Below are positions 6,322 to 15,793 of a stretch of DNA of 34,719 bases, piece by piece. This stretch comes from Paludibacter sp. Lineage in GTDB: Bacteria > Bacteroidota > Bacteroidia > Bacteroidales > Paludibacteraceae. The position numbers and the translations under genes were made by a program. How positions within the stretch are numbered: the stretch's first letter is position 1; the number at the start of each line of letters is the position of its first letter. The stretch is taken from positions 1-34,719 of the forward strand of contig JARKQF010000322.1 in assembly GCA_029973975.1 (NCBI GenBank), written 5' to 3'. The notes below the pieces were generated by a model. That model saw nothing but the letters and a program-made list of their open reading frames with translations, searched no databases and was not told where the DNA came from.

Positions 6322-8361
6322 ATGAAAGAGTTTAAGCGTACTACAGTTACATCTGCCCTTCCTTATGCCAATGGCCCCGTGCATATCGGTCATTTGGCCG
6401 GGGTATATGTACCTGCTGATATTTATGTTCGTTATCTTCGCCTGAAAGGAGAAGAAGTGTTATTTGTCGGTGGATCGGATGAACATGGTGTGCCCATCAC
6501 CATTAAGGCAAAAAAAGAAGGTGTAACACCTCAGGATATCGTCGACCGTTATCATGCCATCATCAAAAAATCTTTCGAAGATTTTGGGATTTCTTTTGAT
6601 GTGTATTCCCGAACCACCTCATCAACGCATAAAGAACTTGCTTCTGATATTTTCAAAACAATCTACGAGAAAGGTGGTTTTATTGAACAAAGCTCAGAGC
6701 AGTATTACGATGAAAAAGCTCAACAGTTTCTTGCAGATCGCTATATCACGGGAAAATGTCCGCATTGTGGAAACGAAAATGCATACGGAGATCAGTGTGA
6801 GTCTTGTGGAACTTCATTAAATCCGACTGATCTTATCAATCCGAAATCAGCCATCAGTGGGAGTACACCGGTAATGAGAGAGACCAAACATTGGTATTTG
6901 CCTCTTGATCAGCATGAAGCCTGGTTGCGCAAATGGATTCTGGAAGATCATAAAGAGTGGAAACCGAACGTGTATGGTCAGTGCAAAAGCTGGTTGGATA
7001 TGGGTTTGCAACCTCGTGCGGTAAGCCGTGACCTTGACTGGGGTATTCCAGTGCCGGTGGAAGGTGCGGAAGGAAAAGTGCTTTACGTTTGGTTCGATGC
7101 TCCTATTGGTTATATTTCGAATACGAAAGAATTATTGCCGGATAGTTGGGAAAAATGGTGGAAAGAGGAAGATACACGTTTACTGCATTTTATCGGAAAA
7201 GATAATATTGTTTTTCATTGTATTGTATTTCCTGCCATGCTGAAAGCAGAAGGTAGCTATATCCTGCCGGAAAATGTACCTGCAAATGAATTTCTCAATC
7301 TGGAAGGGGATAAAATTTCGACTTCCCGTAACTGGGCGGTTTGGCTGCATGAATATCTCGAAGAATTTCCCGGCAAACAGGATGTGTTGCGCTATGTGTT
7401 AACAGCCAATGCTCCCGAAACCAAGGATAATGATTTTACCTGGAAAGATTTCCAGGCTCGGAACAACAGTGAATTGGTGGCTATTTACGGTAACTTTATC
7501 AACAGGGCATTAGTGCTTACACATAAATATTTTGATGGAAAAGTGCCGGCGTTGGGTGAACTTACCGATTATGACAAGCAAACACTCGATGAATTCGTAC
7601 ACGTAAAAACGGATGTGGAGAAATTACTGGATAATTTCCGTTTCCGCGATGCTCAAAAAGAAGCGATGAATCTGGCTCGTATCGGGAATAAATATTTGGC
7701 TGATACAGAGCCTTGGAAAGTAGCCAAGACTGATATGGAGCGTGTGGCGACTATCATGCATTTGAGTTTACAGATTGCGGCTAACTTAGCTATTGCTTTT
7801 GAGCCTTTCCTGCCGTTTTCATCAGAAAAATTACGTAGTATGCTGAATCTGAAATCTTTCGACTGGAAAGAATTGGGTCGTACTGATTTGTTGAAAGCAG
7901 GCGATCAATTGGAGACACCCGAATTGCTGTTTGAGAAAATAGAAGATGCCACCATCGAAACTCAGGTACAAAAACTGCTCAATACAAAAAAAGCTAATGA
8001 AGCGGCCACTTGGAGAGCTAATCCGGTAAAGGACAACGTTAGTTTCGAAGATTTTCAGAAAATGGATATTCGCGTGGGAACTGTGCTGGATTGTCAGAAA
8101 GTTCCTAAAGCCGATAAGCTACTGCAATTCCGTATTGCTGATGGTCTTGAAGAACGTACTATCCTTTCTGGAATTGCTGCATATTATCCTAATCCTGAAG
8201 AATTGATTGGGACACAAGTGTGTTTTATTGCCAATTTTGAGCCACGCAAACTGCGGGGGATTTTCAGTGAAGGTATGATTCTCTCTGCCGAAGATGCTGA
8301 TGGCAAGTTAGTACTTATTCAGCCAAAGATAAATGTTACAAATGGTGTTGAGGTGAAATAG
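6322..8361 (+). CDS. metG: Methionyl-tRNA synthetase
   Basis: A 679-aa cytoplasmic enzyme that charges tRNA-Met with methionine. It has the class I signature HIGH at 21-24 within [14 protein letters not shown] and the KMSKS-like loop KISTS at 331-335. A zinc knuckle has four Cys (C146, C149, C159, C162). The anticodon-binding helical domain follows, and a C-terminal EMAP/Trbp111-like tRNA-binding and dimerisation domain runs from about 575 to the end ([23 protein letters not shown]). The reading frame extends upstream to 6145, but that part is low in conserved features and includes the promoter, so the start is placed at 6322. Length and architecture are as expected for Bacteroidetes MetG. 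Confidence 0.97.
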   Translation: MKEFKRTTVTSALPYANGPVHIGHLAGVYVPADIYVRYLRLKGEEVLFVGGSDEHGVPITIKAKKEGVTPQDIVDRYHAIIKKSFEDFGISFDVYSRTTSSTHKELASDIFKTIYEKGGFIEQSSEQYYDEKAQQFLADRYITGKCPHCGNENAYGDQCESCGTSLNPTDLINPKSAISGSTPVMRETKHWYLPLDQHEAWLRKWILEDHKEWKPNVYGQCKSWLDMGLQPRAVSRDLDWGIPVPVEGAEGKVLYVWFDAPIGYISNTKELLPDSWEKWWKEEDTRLLHFIGKDNIVFHCIVFPAMLKAEGSYILPENVPANEFLNLEGDKISTSRNWAVWLHEYLEEFPGKQDVLRYVLTANAPETKDNDFTWKDFQARNNSELVAIYGNFINRALVLTHKYFDGKVPALGELTDYDKQTLDEFVHVKTDVEKLLDNFRFRDAQKEAMNLARIGNKYLADTEPWKVAKTDMERVATIMHLSLQIAANLAIAFEPFLPFSSEKLRSMLNLKSFDWKELGRTDLLKAGDQLETPELLFEKIEDATIETQVQKLLNTKKANEAATWRANPVKDNVSFEDFQKMDIRVGTVLDCQKVPKADKLLQFRIADGLEERTILSGIAAYYPNPEELIGTQVCFIANFEPRKLRGIFSEGMILSAEDADGKLVLIQPKINVTNGVEVK

Positions 8362-8402
8362 GTAAACAAAACTTTTTCACTGAACAAAACCACCCTGAAT
8401 TC

Positions 8403-8446
8403 GGTTTATAATGTTAGTATTAATCTTAAAACTAACATTATGAACC
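8403..8446 (+). promoter_or_regulatory. 16-bp hairpin covering the transaldolase start codon
   Basis: GGTTTATAATGTTAGT (8403-8418) pairs with ACTAACATTATGAACC (8431-8446) over 16 bp with a single G-U wobble and a 12-base loop. The ATG at 8440-8442 and part of codon 2 and 3 lie inside the right arm. In the mRNA this would hide the start codon, so it probably sets translation. No T-run follows and it reaches into the coding region, so it is not a terminator. Confidence 0.65.
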
Positions 8447-9396
8447 TGCTTGAACAACTGAAATCCTACACGAAAGTTGTAGCTGACACCGGCGATTTCG
8501 AATCGATGATCGCTTTCCAACCCGTTGATGCTACTACAAATCCTTCACTTATTTATGCTGCCTCTCAAGATCCAAAGTACCAATCACTGACTGATGACGC
8601 TATTCGGTATGCAAAAGGTTCCTCCGGAGATAAGAAGGTGCAGCTGGCAAAGGCGCTTGATAAACTTGCTGTGAATTTCGGATTGAAAATCCTTGAAATT
8701 GTTCCGGGTAGGGTGTCTACCGAAGTTGATGCGCGTCTGTCTTTCGACAAAGAAGCAACCGTAATCAAAGCCCGTGAATTAGTATCATTATATGAAATCA
8801 ACGGTATCTCTCGTGAACGTATTCTGATTAAGATTGCATCGACATGGGAGGGCATTCAGGCCGCTGAAATCCTCGAAAAAGAAGGTATTCATTGCAATCT
8901 GACTCTTTTGTTTTCCATGGCACAGGCCGTTCAATGTGCCCTATCGAACGTCACACTTATATCTCCTTTTGTAGGAAGAATTCTTGACTGGTATAAAAAA
9001 GAACGTGGTGTAAACGACATCCCGGCTACGGAAGACCCCGGGGTTTTATCAGTTACCGATATCTACAATTATTATAAAAAATTCGGATACAAAACCATTG
9101 TTATGGGAGCAAGTTTCCGCAATGCAGGTGAAATTATCGAACTGGCCGGTTGCGATGCACTTACCATTTCACCTAATCTGCTGAAATCATTAGAAAGCAC
9201 AAAAGGGTCTTTAATAAAAAAACTTGATCCGGTTAAAGCGCAACAAATGGATATCGAACCCATTCAGATGGATGAAAAAAAATTTCGCTGGATGCTGAAT
9301 GAAGATGCTATGGCAACAGAAAAATTAGCTGAAGGAATCCGTAAATTCACAGAAGACCTCATCAAGCTGGAAAAACACATTTCATTTTTGCTGTAA
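8440..9396 (+). CDS. tal: Transaldolase, TalB type
   Basis: A 318-aa enzyme of the non-oxidative pentose phosphate pathway that moves a dihydroxyacetone unit between sugar phosphates. The Schiff-base lysine is K131 in [11 protein letters not shown]. The family residues around D16-T17 (ADTGDF), DATTNPSL and [14 protein letters not shown] are all present. Length and motifs are those of the classic TalA/TalB group, not the shorter TalC-like group. It lies 78 bp after metG without a terminator in between, but has its own structured leader. That leader, a hairpin over the start codon, is the unusual feature. Confidence 0.95.
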   Translation: MNLLEQLKSYTKVVADTGDFESMIAFQPVDATTNPSLIYAASQDPKYQSLTDDAIRYAKGSSGDKKVQLAKALDKLAVNFGLKILEIVPGRVSTEVDARLSFDKEATVIKARELVSLYEINGISRERILIKIASTWEGIQAAEILEKEGIHCNLTLLFSMAQAVQCALSNVTLISPFVGRILDWYKKERGVNDIPATEDPGVLSVTDIYNYYKKFGYKTIVMGASFRNAGEIIELAGCDALTISPNLLKSLESTKGSLIKKLDPVKAQQMDIEPIQMDEKKFRWMLNEDAMATEKLAEGIRKFTEDLIKLEKHISFLL

Positions 9397-9465
9397 AAGA
9401 GGTTTATTGTCGTATTACCACCGCATCACCATTATCCTAATATTTCTTAAAAATTATACGCCATC

Positions 9466-9513
9466 TATATCGCTTGCGACATAATTGCGTATATTTGTAT
9501 CGCAAACGATATA
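9466..9513 (+). promoter_or_regulatory. OhrR/MarR-type double operator over the gpx promoter
   Basis: TATATCGCTTGCGA (9466-9479) and TCGCAAACGATATA (9500-9513) are inverted repeats with one mismatch. Each arm also carries a smaller near-palindrome, TATCG-N4-CGA. The -7 box TATATTTG sits between them at 9490-9497, so a bound repressor would block RNA polymerase. The obvious candidate is the OhrR-like MarR protein encoded at 10092, and its binding here is inference. Confidence 0.65.
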
Positions 9514-9533
9514 AAATCAAAAACAACTATATT

Positions 9534-10019
9534 ATGACACAAGATTTTTATGAATTCAAGGCGGTTTCGTTACAAGGTAAAGAAATAAGCATGGAGAGTT
9601 ACAAAGGAAAAGTAATTCTGGTGGTGAACACAGCCAGTAAATGTGGCCTTACTCCTCAGTTTGAAGGACTGGAGAAACTTTATAAAAAGTATAAGGACAA
9701 GGGACTCATAATTCTCGGATTTCCCTGTAATCAGTTTGCCAATCAGGAGCCGGGAACAGAAAAGGACATTGCGGAAGGTTGTATGATAAATTATGGTGTA
9801 ACTTTTCCCATGTTCTCGAAAGTGGATGTAAATGGAGATGCAGCTCATCCGATTTATAAGTACCTCAAATCAAAGCTTAAAGGAGGTCTGTTCGGTAATA
9901 ATATCAAGTGGAATTTTGCAAAATTCCTCATCGACAGAGATGGAAAACCGGTTAAACGTTATTCTCCTTTTACAAAACCGGAAAAATTAACGAAAGATAT
10001 CGAAAAACTACTGGCTTAA
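9534..10019 (+). CDS. Glutathione peroxidase family thiol peroxidase
   Basis: A 161-aa thiol peroxidase of the glutathione peroxidase fold. The peroxidatic cysteine is C37 in [11 protein letters not shown], with Q67 in [13 protein letters not shown] and W126 in KWNFAKFLI completing the active-site set. C83 (EGCMINYG) is at the place of the resolving Cys of Cys-type enzymes, so it likely uses thioredoxin to reduce hydroperoxides, although the name says glutathione. The start at 9534 is chosen because an upstream ATG at 9474 would lie inside the operator and before the -7 box. The gene ends in a strong terminator and is followed by an OhrR-like regulator. Confidence 0.9.
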   Translation: MTQDFYEFKAVSLQGKEISMESYKGKVILVVNTASKCGLTPQFEGLEKLYKKYKDKGLIILGFPCNQFANQEPGTEKDIAEGCMINYGVTFPMFSKVDVNGDAAHPIYKYLKSKLKGGLFGNNIKWNFAKFLIDRDGKPVKRYSPFTKPEKLTKDIEKLLA

Positions 10020-10032
10020 AAAAATCGTTAAT

Positions 10033-10064
10033 ATCGGGACTGAAATTCATTTTTTAGTCCCGAT
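10033..10064 (+). terminator. Terminator of the peroxidase gene
   Basis: ATCGGGACT (10033-10041) and AGTCCCGAT (10056-10064) form a perfect 9-bp stem, followed by TTTTGTTATTTTTG. The T-rich tail also contains the -7 box of the next gene, TATTTTTG at 10070-10077. Confidence 0.8.
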
Positions 10065-10091
10065 TTTGTTATTTTTGTAAAAACAGATGTT

Positions 10092-10544
10092 ATGGCATAC
10101 GAACAACTAAAGCTTGAAAATCAACTTTGTTTTCCCTTTTACGCAACTTCCAGGCTCATCATACGGGCTTATCAAGAGGATTTGGATGCGCTGGGTATTA
10201 CTTACCCGCAATATCTGGTGATGATGGTTTTATGGGAAGAGCAGGAAACAACGGTAAATCAGATTGCCGAAAAGCTGATTCTCAATACAAATACGATTAC
10301 ACCACTCCTGAAAAGGATGGAAACCATGGGTTTGATTACCCGTACCCCCTCGAAAACAGATCAACGTAAGGTAATGGTTGGCCTGACAGAAGAGGGGAAG
10401 AATATGAGAGAGAAAGCAGCAGAAATACCTTCCCGGTTGTTACAACGGCTAAAAATCGACCCAACAGAAGAAAGTTTGCAGGATTTCCTCAATATGAAAA
10501 AACAATTAAATGCTTTGATAGATTTATTGAAGCGAAATACCTGA
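10092..10544 (+). CDS. ohrR: OhrR-like MarR-family peroxide-sensing repressor
   Basis: A 150-aa winged helix-turn-helix protein. The N-terminus LENQLCFPFYATSR and the segment ITYPQYLVMMVLWE are close to the OhrR hallmark, and C13 corresponds to the reactive cysteine (C15 in the Bacillus protein as I remember it) that senses organic hydroperoxides. The DNA-binding part spans about 55-100 with LNTNTITPLLKRMETMGL and the wing TRTPSKTDQRKV. Two Tyr residues near the sensing Cys (Y17, Y39) fit OhrR. It probably represses the neighbouring peroxidase gene through the operator at 9466-9513. No ohr gene is present here. The start is 15 bp after a -7 box, and the GH15 gene follows after 13 bp. Confidence 0.88.
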   Translation: MAYEQLKLENQLCFPFYATSRLIIRAYQEDLDALGITYPQYLVMMVLWEEQETTVNQIAEKLILNTNTITPLLKRMETMGLITRTPSKTDQRKVMVGLTEEGKNMREKAAEIPSRLLQRLKIDPTEESLQDFLNMKKQLNALIDLLKRNT

Positions 10545-10557
10545 AAAAATTAAGTTT

Positions 10558-12354
10558 ATGGCGGATTTAAATTATGGTGTGATTGGTAATTGCAGAACAG
10601 CAGCATTAATATCAAGAACAGGAAGCATTGATTGGTGCTGTTTCCCGGACTTTGATTCTCCTTCTGTATTTGCAAAATTATTAGATCAAAAGAAAGGAGG
10701 CCATTTCGGTTTTAAAGTTGATGAAACATACGAGATTTCTCAACGTTATATGCTTCATACTAATATCCTAATTACTTCCTTTGAATCTCCTGAAGCAGCC
10801 TTTGAAGTATATGATTTTATGCCCCGCTACAAAACCGGAGATATTAAAGGTTATTATCTTCCTGCTGAAATTTACAGGTTAATTCGCCACAGAAGAGGTA
10901 AGCCTTGTTTTTATATTGATTTTAAACCCGCTGCTAATTACGCAAGGGACCTGACTACTTTTGAGTTTAAAAAGAAATACCTCAAAGTCTGCTCAGTTGA
11001 GAATGAGAAAGATAGTTTTTATTTGTATTCCGGTTTCGACAAAGATCAAATACTGGGTAGAAAAGAAGTTCAAATTACGCAAAATGAATTTTTTCTGCTT
11101 TCTTACAACCAAAAGCTGATTAAAATTGATCACGACCGGGTTGACCTGGAATATCAACGTACGAAAGTGTACTGGTGGGACTGGTCTAATAGGTCCAAGA
11201 AGTTTAACTGTTATAATCATCAGATTGAGCGTAGTACGCTGATACTGAAATTAATGTCGTATCACAGGAGTGGAGCGATGTTAGCGGCAATTACGACAAG
11301 TATTCCTGAAGCTGTTGGTGAAAATCGTAACTGGGATTATCGCTTTTGTTGGCTTCGCGATGGTTCCATGTCGATAGAAACTTTAATGCAGGTAGGGCAT
11401 AAAGGAGCAGCCAATCGTTTTATAAATTTCATCAAAAATATTCTTCGTAAAAAATCCGATTCGTTCCAGATTATGTATGGTATCAGAGGGGAAAGAACGC
11501 TGACGGAGGAGTCGCTTCCACATTTATCCGGATACCAAAATACTCAACCGGTGAGAATAGGTAACGATGCTTATCATCAAAAACAAAACGATACTTACGG
11601 ATATTTGATGGATGTTATTTACAAATATTATCAGTATTTCCAGGGTACATTGGATGATATCGAGGATATGTATGAAATCGTGAAAAATATCGTGCGTACT
11701 GTGATTGAAGACTGGCGTAAACCAGACAAGGGTATTTGGGAAATCCGTGGAAAGGAAAAACATTTTGTCTTTTCGAAAGTAATGTGTTGGGTGGCACTCG
11801 ACAGGGCTGTAAATGTAGCCCGTTTGTTGCATGATTACGATAATGCCGAAGTATGGGAAGAAGAAGCCCTGAAAATCAGGGAAGACGTGCTAAAAAACGG
11901 TTGGAATGCAACGGTACGGAGTTTTACGCAAACCTATTGCAATACCGATCTTGATTCTTCTTTGTTGCTGATGGAGTTTTATGGCTTTATCGATGGAACG
12001 GATGAGAGATTTATCCGTACTGTAGAGGCTATACAACAAAACTTGGAGTATAAGGGGTTGTATTTCAGGTATAAAAATGAAGATGATTTTGGAGTTCCAA
12101 CTTCTGCTTTTACGATTTGTACTTTTTGGATGGTCAGGGCACTCTATGTAATCGGTAAAAAAGAAGATGCTCAAAAGCTCTTTGAGGAGCTCTTGCAATA
12201 CTCCAATCATCTCGGGTTATTCAGTGAAGACCTGAATTTTGATACAAAAGAACAACTTGGAAATTTTCCACAAGCGTATTCACATCTTGCGTTAATCAAT
12301 TCGGCTCTATTATTCTCAGAAGAAGTTCAGACTTCCCGTTTTATCCGCCCTTAA
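10558..12354 (+). CDS. Glycoside hydrolase family 15 (glucoamylase/trehalase-like)
   Basis: A 598-aa protein with an N-terminal beta-sandwich (about 1-240) starting MADLNYGVIGNCRTAALIS and a C-terminal (alpha/alpha)6 barrel. Family motifs include NWDYRFCWLRDGSMSIE, general acid E395 in IWEIRG and general base E557 in GLFSEDL, then LGNFPQAYSHLALI. This subgroup lacks a signal peptide and acts in the cytoplasm. Members include trehalases and maltose- or glucan-cleaving enzymes. Here the convergent neighbour makes trehalose, so a trehalase-like or related role is attractive but unproven. It starts 13 bp after ohrR and is probably co-transcribed with it, hinting at peroxide-linked expression. Its stop shares the TTAA with the stop of the opposite gene. 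Confidence 0.92.
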   Translation: MADLNYGVIGNCRTAALISRTGSIDWCCFPDFDSPSVFAKLLDQKKGGHFGFKVDETYEISQRYMLHTNILITSFESPEAAFEVYDFMPRYKTGDIKGYYLPAEIYRLIRHRRGKPCFYIDFKPAANYARDLTTFEFKKKYLKVCSVENEKDSFYLYSGFDKDQILGRKEVQITQNEFFLLSYNQKLIKIDHDRVDLEYQRTKVYWWDWSNRSKKFNCYNHQIERSTLILKLMSYHRSGAMLAAITTSIPEAVGENRNWDYRFCWLRDGSMSIETLMQVGHKGAANRFINFIKNILRKKSDSFQIMYGIRGERTLTEESLPHLSGYQNTQPVRIGNDAYHQKQNDTYGYLMDVIYKYYQYFQGTLDDIEDMYEIVKNIVRTVIEDWRKPDKGIWEIRGKEKHFVFSKVMCWVALDRAVNVARLLHDYDNAEVWEEEALKIREDVLKNGWNATVRSFTQTYCNTDLDSSLLLMEFYGFIDGTDERFIRTVEAIQQNLEYKGLYFRYKNEDDFGVPTSAFTICTFWMVRALYVIGKKEDAQKLFEELLQYSNHLGLFSEDLNFDTKEQLGNFPQAYSHLALINSALLFSEEVQTSRFIRP

Positions 12355-14528
12355 TCGGGCATTATCAGTCTGCGGAGAAATGGCAGTGTTTTCGATTGTG
12401 AGCGCAAATTATAGCGTGCCACCTGCGACATTTTACCTATTTTTATTGTGTAAGCTGTTTCTGGTAAAGCTTTGAACATATCTTCATCGGTAGTATCATC
12501 TCCAATTGCCATGATAAAATCGTAATTATCCATTTTCATTAACCGTTTGGCCTCAGAGCCTTTGGTATGAGAAGGAGACTTAATTTCTACAATTTTATTT
12601 CCCCGCATGATTTGCAGTCCAAGACGAGTACAGGGTTCAATCAGCGCGTTGATGAGCTGTTGTTCTCGTAAAGAAGCCAACCAAGCGTCTACATTGCGAT
12701 AATGCCACACCAGAGTTGTCTCTTTTTCTTCAATCATTGATTTGGGTGTCTTTTCCACAAATAATTGCAGGATATCTGTAATTTCATTATTCCATGGTTT
12801 GGAGTCGGGAAGATTGTGTTGCCATCCGCTTGCGTTTTTGTAATAGGCTCCATGCTCGGCAGCCATTGAAATTTTCATTTCACCAAACCATTTTTCAAGG
12901 GTGAGGTGATCACGTCCACTACTGATAACTACATTGTTCCGGTTGTCAGCAACCAAATCTTTCAATACATTCAAAATTGCAGCATCCGGTGAAGCATCTT
13001 CCGGTTTCTTTCTAAAAGGCGATAAGGTCCCGTCGTAATCAAGAATAATCAAACGTTTTTCTGAAGATTGATAAGCAGATTTAATATTAGATATGATTGT
13101 TTCATCTACTTGTTCGCTGTTTACATTGTCAAAATTCTGACGAATATTTAATAGTTGATTGATGAAATTATTAGCCCAGTAATTTACTGTATATCTTGCC
13201 GTTTTACGTTGCATATTCTGCAACCTCAACAGCTGATTTTCTTCCGGCATCTCAAGAGCTTCCCGGATGCTGTCCGCAATCATATCCGTATCATTAGGAT
13301 TGATAATCAGGGCATCGTTTAATTCAATTGCCGCACCGGCCATTTCACTCAGAATAAGCACTCCGGGCTTGTCCCTTTTGGCTGCAACATACTCTTTTGC
13401 AACCAGGTTCATACCATCACGAAGTGGAGTAATTAGAGCTACATCCGCGATGTGATACATGGCGATCAGTTCATTGAAATCAAAACCATGATAAAAATAG
13501 TACAGGGGTGTCCAGTTGATGCTGGAGTATCTTCCATTGATAGCGCCAATTGCTTCATCAATTTTTGTTTTCAAATCATAGTAACTATCCACAGTATCTC
13601 TGGAGGGAACAACAATCATCACCAGGGATGTCTTTTCATGAAATTCAGGATGTTTTTCCAGAAAACGTTCAAAACCTTTAATTCTGGATAGAATGCCTTT
13701 GCTATAGTCAAGCCGGTCGACGGATAGAATTAATTTCTTGTCGCCAAAAATATGCCTCAGTTCTTTTGCTTTATCCTGGATTTCAGGCAGTAAAGGAGCC
13801 TCATGATACAAGCTATAATTGATCCCCATAGGGAAAACGTCAGCGTAAGCAATTCTATTCTCCAGCGAAACCTGATCCAAATCGAAACGCAGGTCCAATA
13901 TCCGTTCACAGGCGCTGACAAAGTGGCGCATGTAGTCGTGTGTATGAAATCCGATTAAATCGGCCCCAAGCAATCCGGAAACTAATTCTGCCCGCTGCGG
14001 TAACACCCTTATCAACTCATAAGTTGGAAAAGGAATGTGATGAAAATAGCCGATGTTCATATCAATTCCCGACTCCCTTAACATCTGGGGTAGCAACATT
14101 AATTGATAATCCTGTACCCAGACGATATCGCCGGGCTGAATAAAATCCAGCGCAACATCACAGAAAATCTGGTTTACTTCTTTATAGCCATCCCAGTACG
14201 TCGTGTTATAATCGATAAAAGAATAGAAATAATGGCAGAGAGGCCACAAAGTGCTATTGCTAAACCCTTCATAATGGCTTTGTATCTGTTCCTGGTTCAG
14301 AAAGACCGGATGAAATTTTAACGCTTCGAGATGATCTCTTATTATTAACTCTTCATCCTGAGATTCGGCAATGGTTCCCGGCCAGCCGACCCAATGTTTT
14401 TCTATGTCTGTTTCTAATGAATCCAATCCTGTCGTTAACCCGCCTTCGCTTCTTACAAATTCAAGTTCATTATTGTCGTTTCGGTTGACTTTCAGCGGGA
14501 GACGATTGGCGATTATTATTAATTTCAT
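12351..14528 (-). CDS. Bifunctional trehalose-6-phosphate synthase/phosphatase
   Basis: A 725-aa fusion. Residues 1-about 465 are a GT20 trehalose-6-phosphate synthase that joins UDP-glucose and glucose-6-phosphate. It shows IIIANRLP, the N-terminal GG loop, DYQLMLLP, YFHHIPFP, DRLDYSKGI (271-279) and LRDGMNLVAKEY. Residues about 490-725 are a HAD-type phosphatase with motif I LDYDGT (496-501), SGRD, and the late acidic motif GDDTTDEDMF, so the protein could make free trehalose on its own. Trehalose protects against osmotic and oxidative stress. The promoter at 14577-14608 is a full consensus match. It converges on the GH15 gene with a 4-bp overlap and no visible terminator. Confidence 0.95.
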   Translation of the reverse strand: MKLIIIANRLPLKVNRNDNNELEFVRSEGGLTTGLDSLETDIEKHWVGWPGTIAESQDEELIIRDHLEALKFHPVFLNQEQIQSHYEGFSNSTLWPLCHYFYSFIDYNTTYWDGYKEVNQIFCDVALDFIQPGDIVWVQDYQLMLLPQMLRESGIDMNIGYFHHIPFPTYELIRVLPQRAELVSGLLGADLIGFHTHDYMRHFVSACERILDLRFDLDQVSLENRIAYADVFPMGINYSLYHEAPLLPEIQDKAKELRHIFGDKKLILSVDRLDYSKGILSRIKGFERFLEKHPEFHEKTSLVMIVVPSRDTVDSYYDLKTKIDEAIGAINGRYSSINWTPLYYFYHGFDFNELIAMYHIADVALITPLRDGMNLVAKEYVAAKRDKPGVLILSEMAGAAIELNDALIINPNDTDMIADSIREALEMPEENQLLRLQNMQRKTARYTVNYWANNFINQLLNIRQNFDNVNSEQVDETIISNIKSAYQSSEKRLIILDYDGTLSPFRKKPEDASPDAAILNVLKDLVADNRNNVVISSGRDHLTLEKWFGEMKISMAAEHGAYYKNASGWQHNLPDSKPWNNEITDILQLFVEKTPKSMIEEKETTLVWHYRNVDAWLASLREQQLINALIEPCTRLGLQIMRGNKIVEIKSPSHTKGSEAKRLMKMDNYDFIMAIGDDTTDEDMFKALPETAYTIKIGKMSQVARYNLRSQSKTLPFLRRLIMPD

Positions 14529-14576
14529 GGGGTAAAAATTTTCATCAGGTTTATATTAATCATCATTGAAGTATTG

Positions 14577-14608
14577 CAAATATAGTTAAAATTGACCTTA
14601 AAAGCAAA
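14577..14608 (-). promoter_or_regulatory. Promoter of the trehalose synthase/phosphatase gene
   Basis: On the minus strand TTTG (14608-14605), 20 bp, then TATATTTG (14584-14577), a full match to the Bacteroidetes consensus. The start codon is at 14528, giving a leader of about 40 bases. Confidence 0.65.
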
Positions 14609-14638
14609 TATAAATTACAAAACACCGACAAGAATGCA

Positions 14639-14646
14639 TAAATTTG
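14639..14646 (+). promoter_or_regulatory. -7 box (TAAATTTG) of the thioredoxin-like gene
   Basis: TAAATTTG lies 13 bp before the ATG at 14660, so the leader is very short, as often seen in Bacteroidetes. It is divergent from the trehalose gene promoter. Confidence 0.5.
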
Positions 14647-14659
14647 CAGGCAAAATTCA

Positions 14660-15220
14660 ATGATAATGATGATAAAAAATCTCAAAAAATTCTGTTTGAA
14701 TAAAAGAATAACAATATTCGGAATGATATTGTTGGTTTCATCCGGATTAAGCGCTCAGAATATGGACGAGCGTGGATATATTGTTAAGATTGGTGACGCA
14801 GCTCCGGAATTCAGCATGAAGTTGGCCGATGGGAACACGGTTAAACTAAGTGACTTGCGGGGGAAAGTGGTTATGTTGCAATTTACTGCCAGTTGGTGTG
14901 GTGTGTGCCGACGAGAAATGCCGTACATTGAAAAGGATATTTGGCAAAAACATAAAAATAATTCCAATTTTGCTTTGCTTGCCATTGACCGGGATGAACC
15001 ATTAGAGACCGTTATTGAATTTGCTCAAAGTACCGGTATCACATATCCGATCGGGTTAGACCCCAATGCTGATATTTTTGCTTTGTACGCTGATAGAAAA
15101 GCAGGTATAACCCGTAATGTTATCCTCGATAAAACCGGAAAAATTGTGATGCTTACCAGACTTTTTAATGAAGAGGAGTTCGGTAAAATGAAGAAATTAC
15201 TTGATGAAATGGTGAAGTGA
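14660..15220 (+). CDS. TlpA/ResA-like exported thioredoxin
   Basis: A 186-aa protein with an N-terminal signal sequence (about 1-33, basic start, hydrophobic ITIFGMILLVSSG, cleavage after SAQ) and a thioredoxin fold at about 45-186. The active site is WCGVC with C80 and C83, and the beta-strand before it reads KVVMLQFTASW. The segment FALLAIDRDEPLETVIEFAQSTGITYPIG fits the AhpC/TSA-Redoxin-like TlpA group. It probably reduces disulfides in periplasmic proteins. ATGs at 14660, 14666 and 14669 are all possible starts. The neighbours DoxX and pirin also have redox links, but lie on the opposite strand. Confidence 0.88.
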   Translation: MIMMIKNLKKFCLNKRITIFGMILLVSSGLSAQNMDERGYIVKIGDAAPEFSMKLADGNTVKLSDLRGKVVMLQFTASWCGVCRREMPYIEKDIWQKHKNNSNFALLAIDRDEPLETVIEFAQSTGITYPIGLDPNADIFALYADRKAGITRNVILDKTGKIVMLTRLFNEEEFGKMKKLLDEMVK

Positions 15221-15228
15221 AATCAAAA

Positions 15229-15256
15229 CAGGCCGGCTTTCTTCAAAACCGACCTG
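15229..15256. terminator. Hairpin between convergent genes, probable terminator
   Basis: CAGGCCGG (15229-15236) and CCGACCTG (15249-15256) pair except at one position, with a loop that is T-rich on the left and A-rich on the right. It lies between the thioredoxin-like gene and the convergent DoxX gene. On the minus strand the odd pair becomes a U-G wobble, so it may mainly serve DoxX. The T-runs are weak. Confidence 0.4.
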
Positions 15257-15280
15257 CTGACATATATCATATAAACTGAA

Positions 15281-15742
15281 TTATTTCAGATATTTTGAAA
15301 TCAGATTGTCCACGGAGAATTTTCCACTGCCACCAAGTATACCTGCTAATGCAAGTCCTAGAACCAGGATGAAATATTCCATTCCTTCGCCGGCCTGATT
15401 GCCGAACCAGTTCATAAAAAAGCCGTTGTCTACGTGACCACCGAGGAACATAGCGCCACCAAGTGTCAGGAAGATAGAAAACGCCATGAAACGGGTTCCT
15501 GCGCCGAGAATCATCCCGATAGCTCCGACAAATTCAGCTAAAATAACCAGTACACCCAGCAATAGAGGCATTCCCATGCTTTGGAAAGCTCCAAGTGTTG
15601 CTTCAAATCCGTAACCACCATACATTCCCAATGCTTTTTGCATGCCGTGTGGTAAAATCACGATACCCAATGATAAGCGCGCTACTAATAAAGCCCATGA
15701 TTGAGTGTCTGTTGCGAAAAATCTCTTAATCAGTGTATTCAT
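15281..15742 (-). CDS. DoxX family membrane protein
   Basis: A 153-aa integral membrane protein with four hydrophobic helices (about 17-35, 57-78, 82-100, 120-140) and the DoxX pattern RLSLGIVILPHGMQKALG near the start, then LLGVLVILAEFVGAIGMILG. DoxX-like proteins are linked to thiol and redox stress in some bacteria, but most lack a defined function. An ATG two codons upstream (15748) is also possible. It follows pirin on the same strand after about 50 bp, and the pair is probably one transcript. Confidence 0.85.
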   Translation of the reverse strand: MNTLIKRFFATDTQSWALLVARLSLGIVILPHGMQKALGMYGGYGFEATLGAFQSMGMPLLLGVLVILAEFVGAIGMILGAGTRFMAFSIFLTLGGAMFLGGHVDNGFFMNWFGNQAGEGMEYFILVLGLALAGILGGSGKFSVDNLISKYLK

Positions 15743-15793
15743 AATCATTCTTTTTTTTAATTGTAAAACCTATATTTATTATTGATTTAATGT

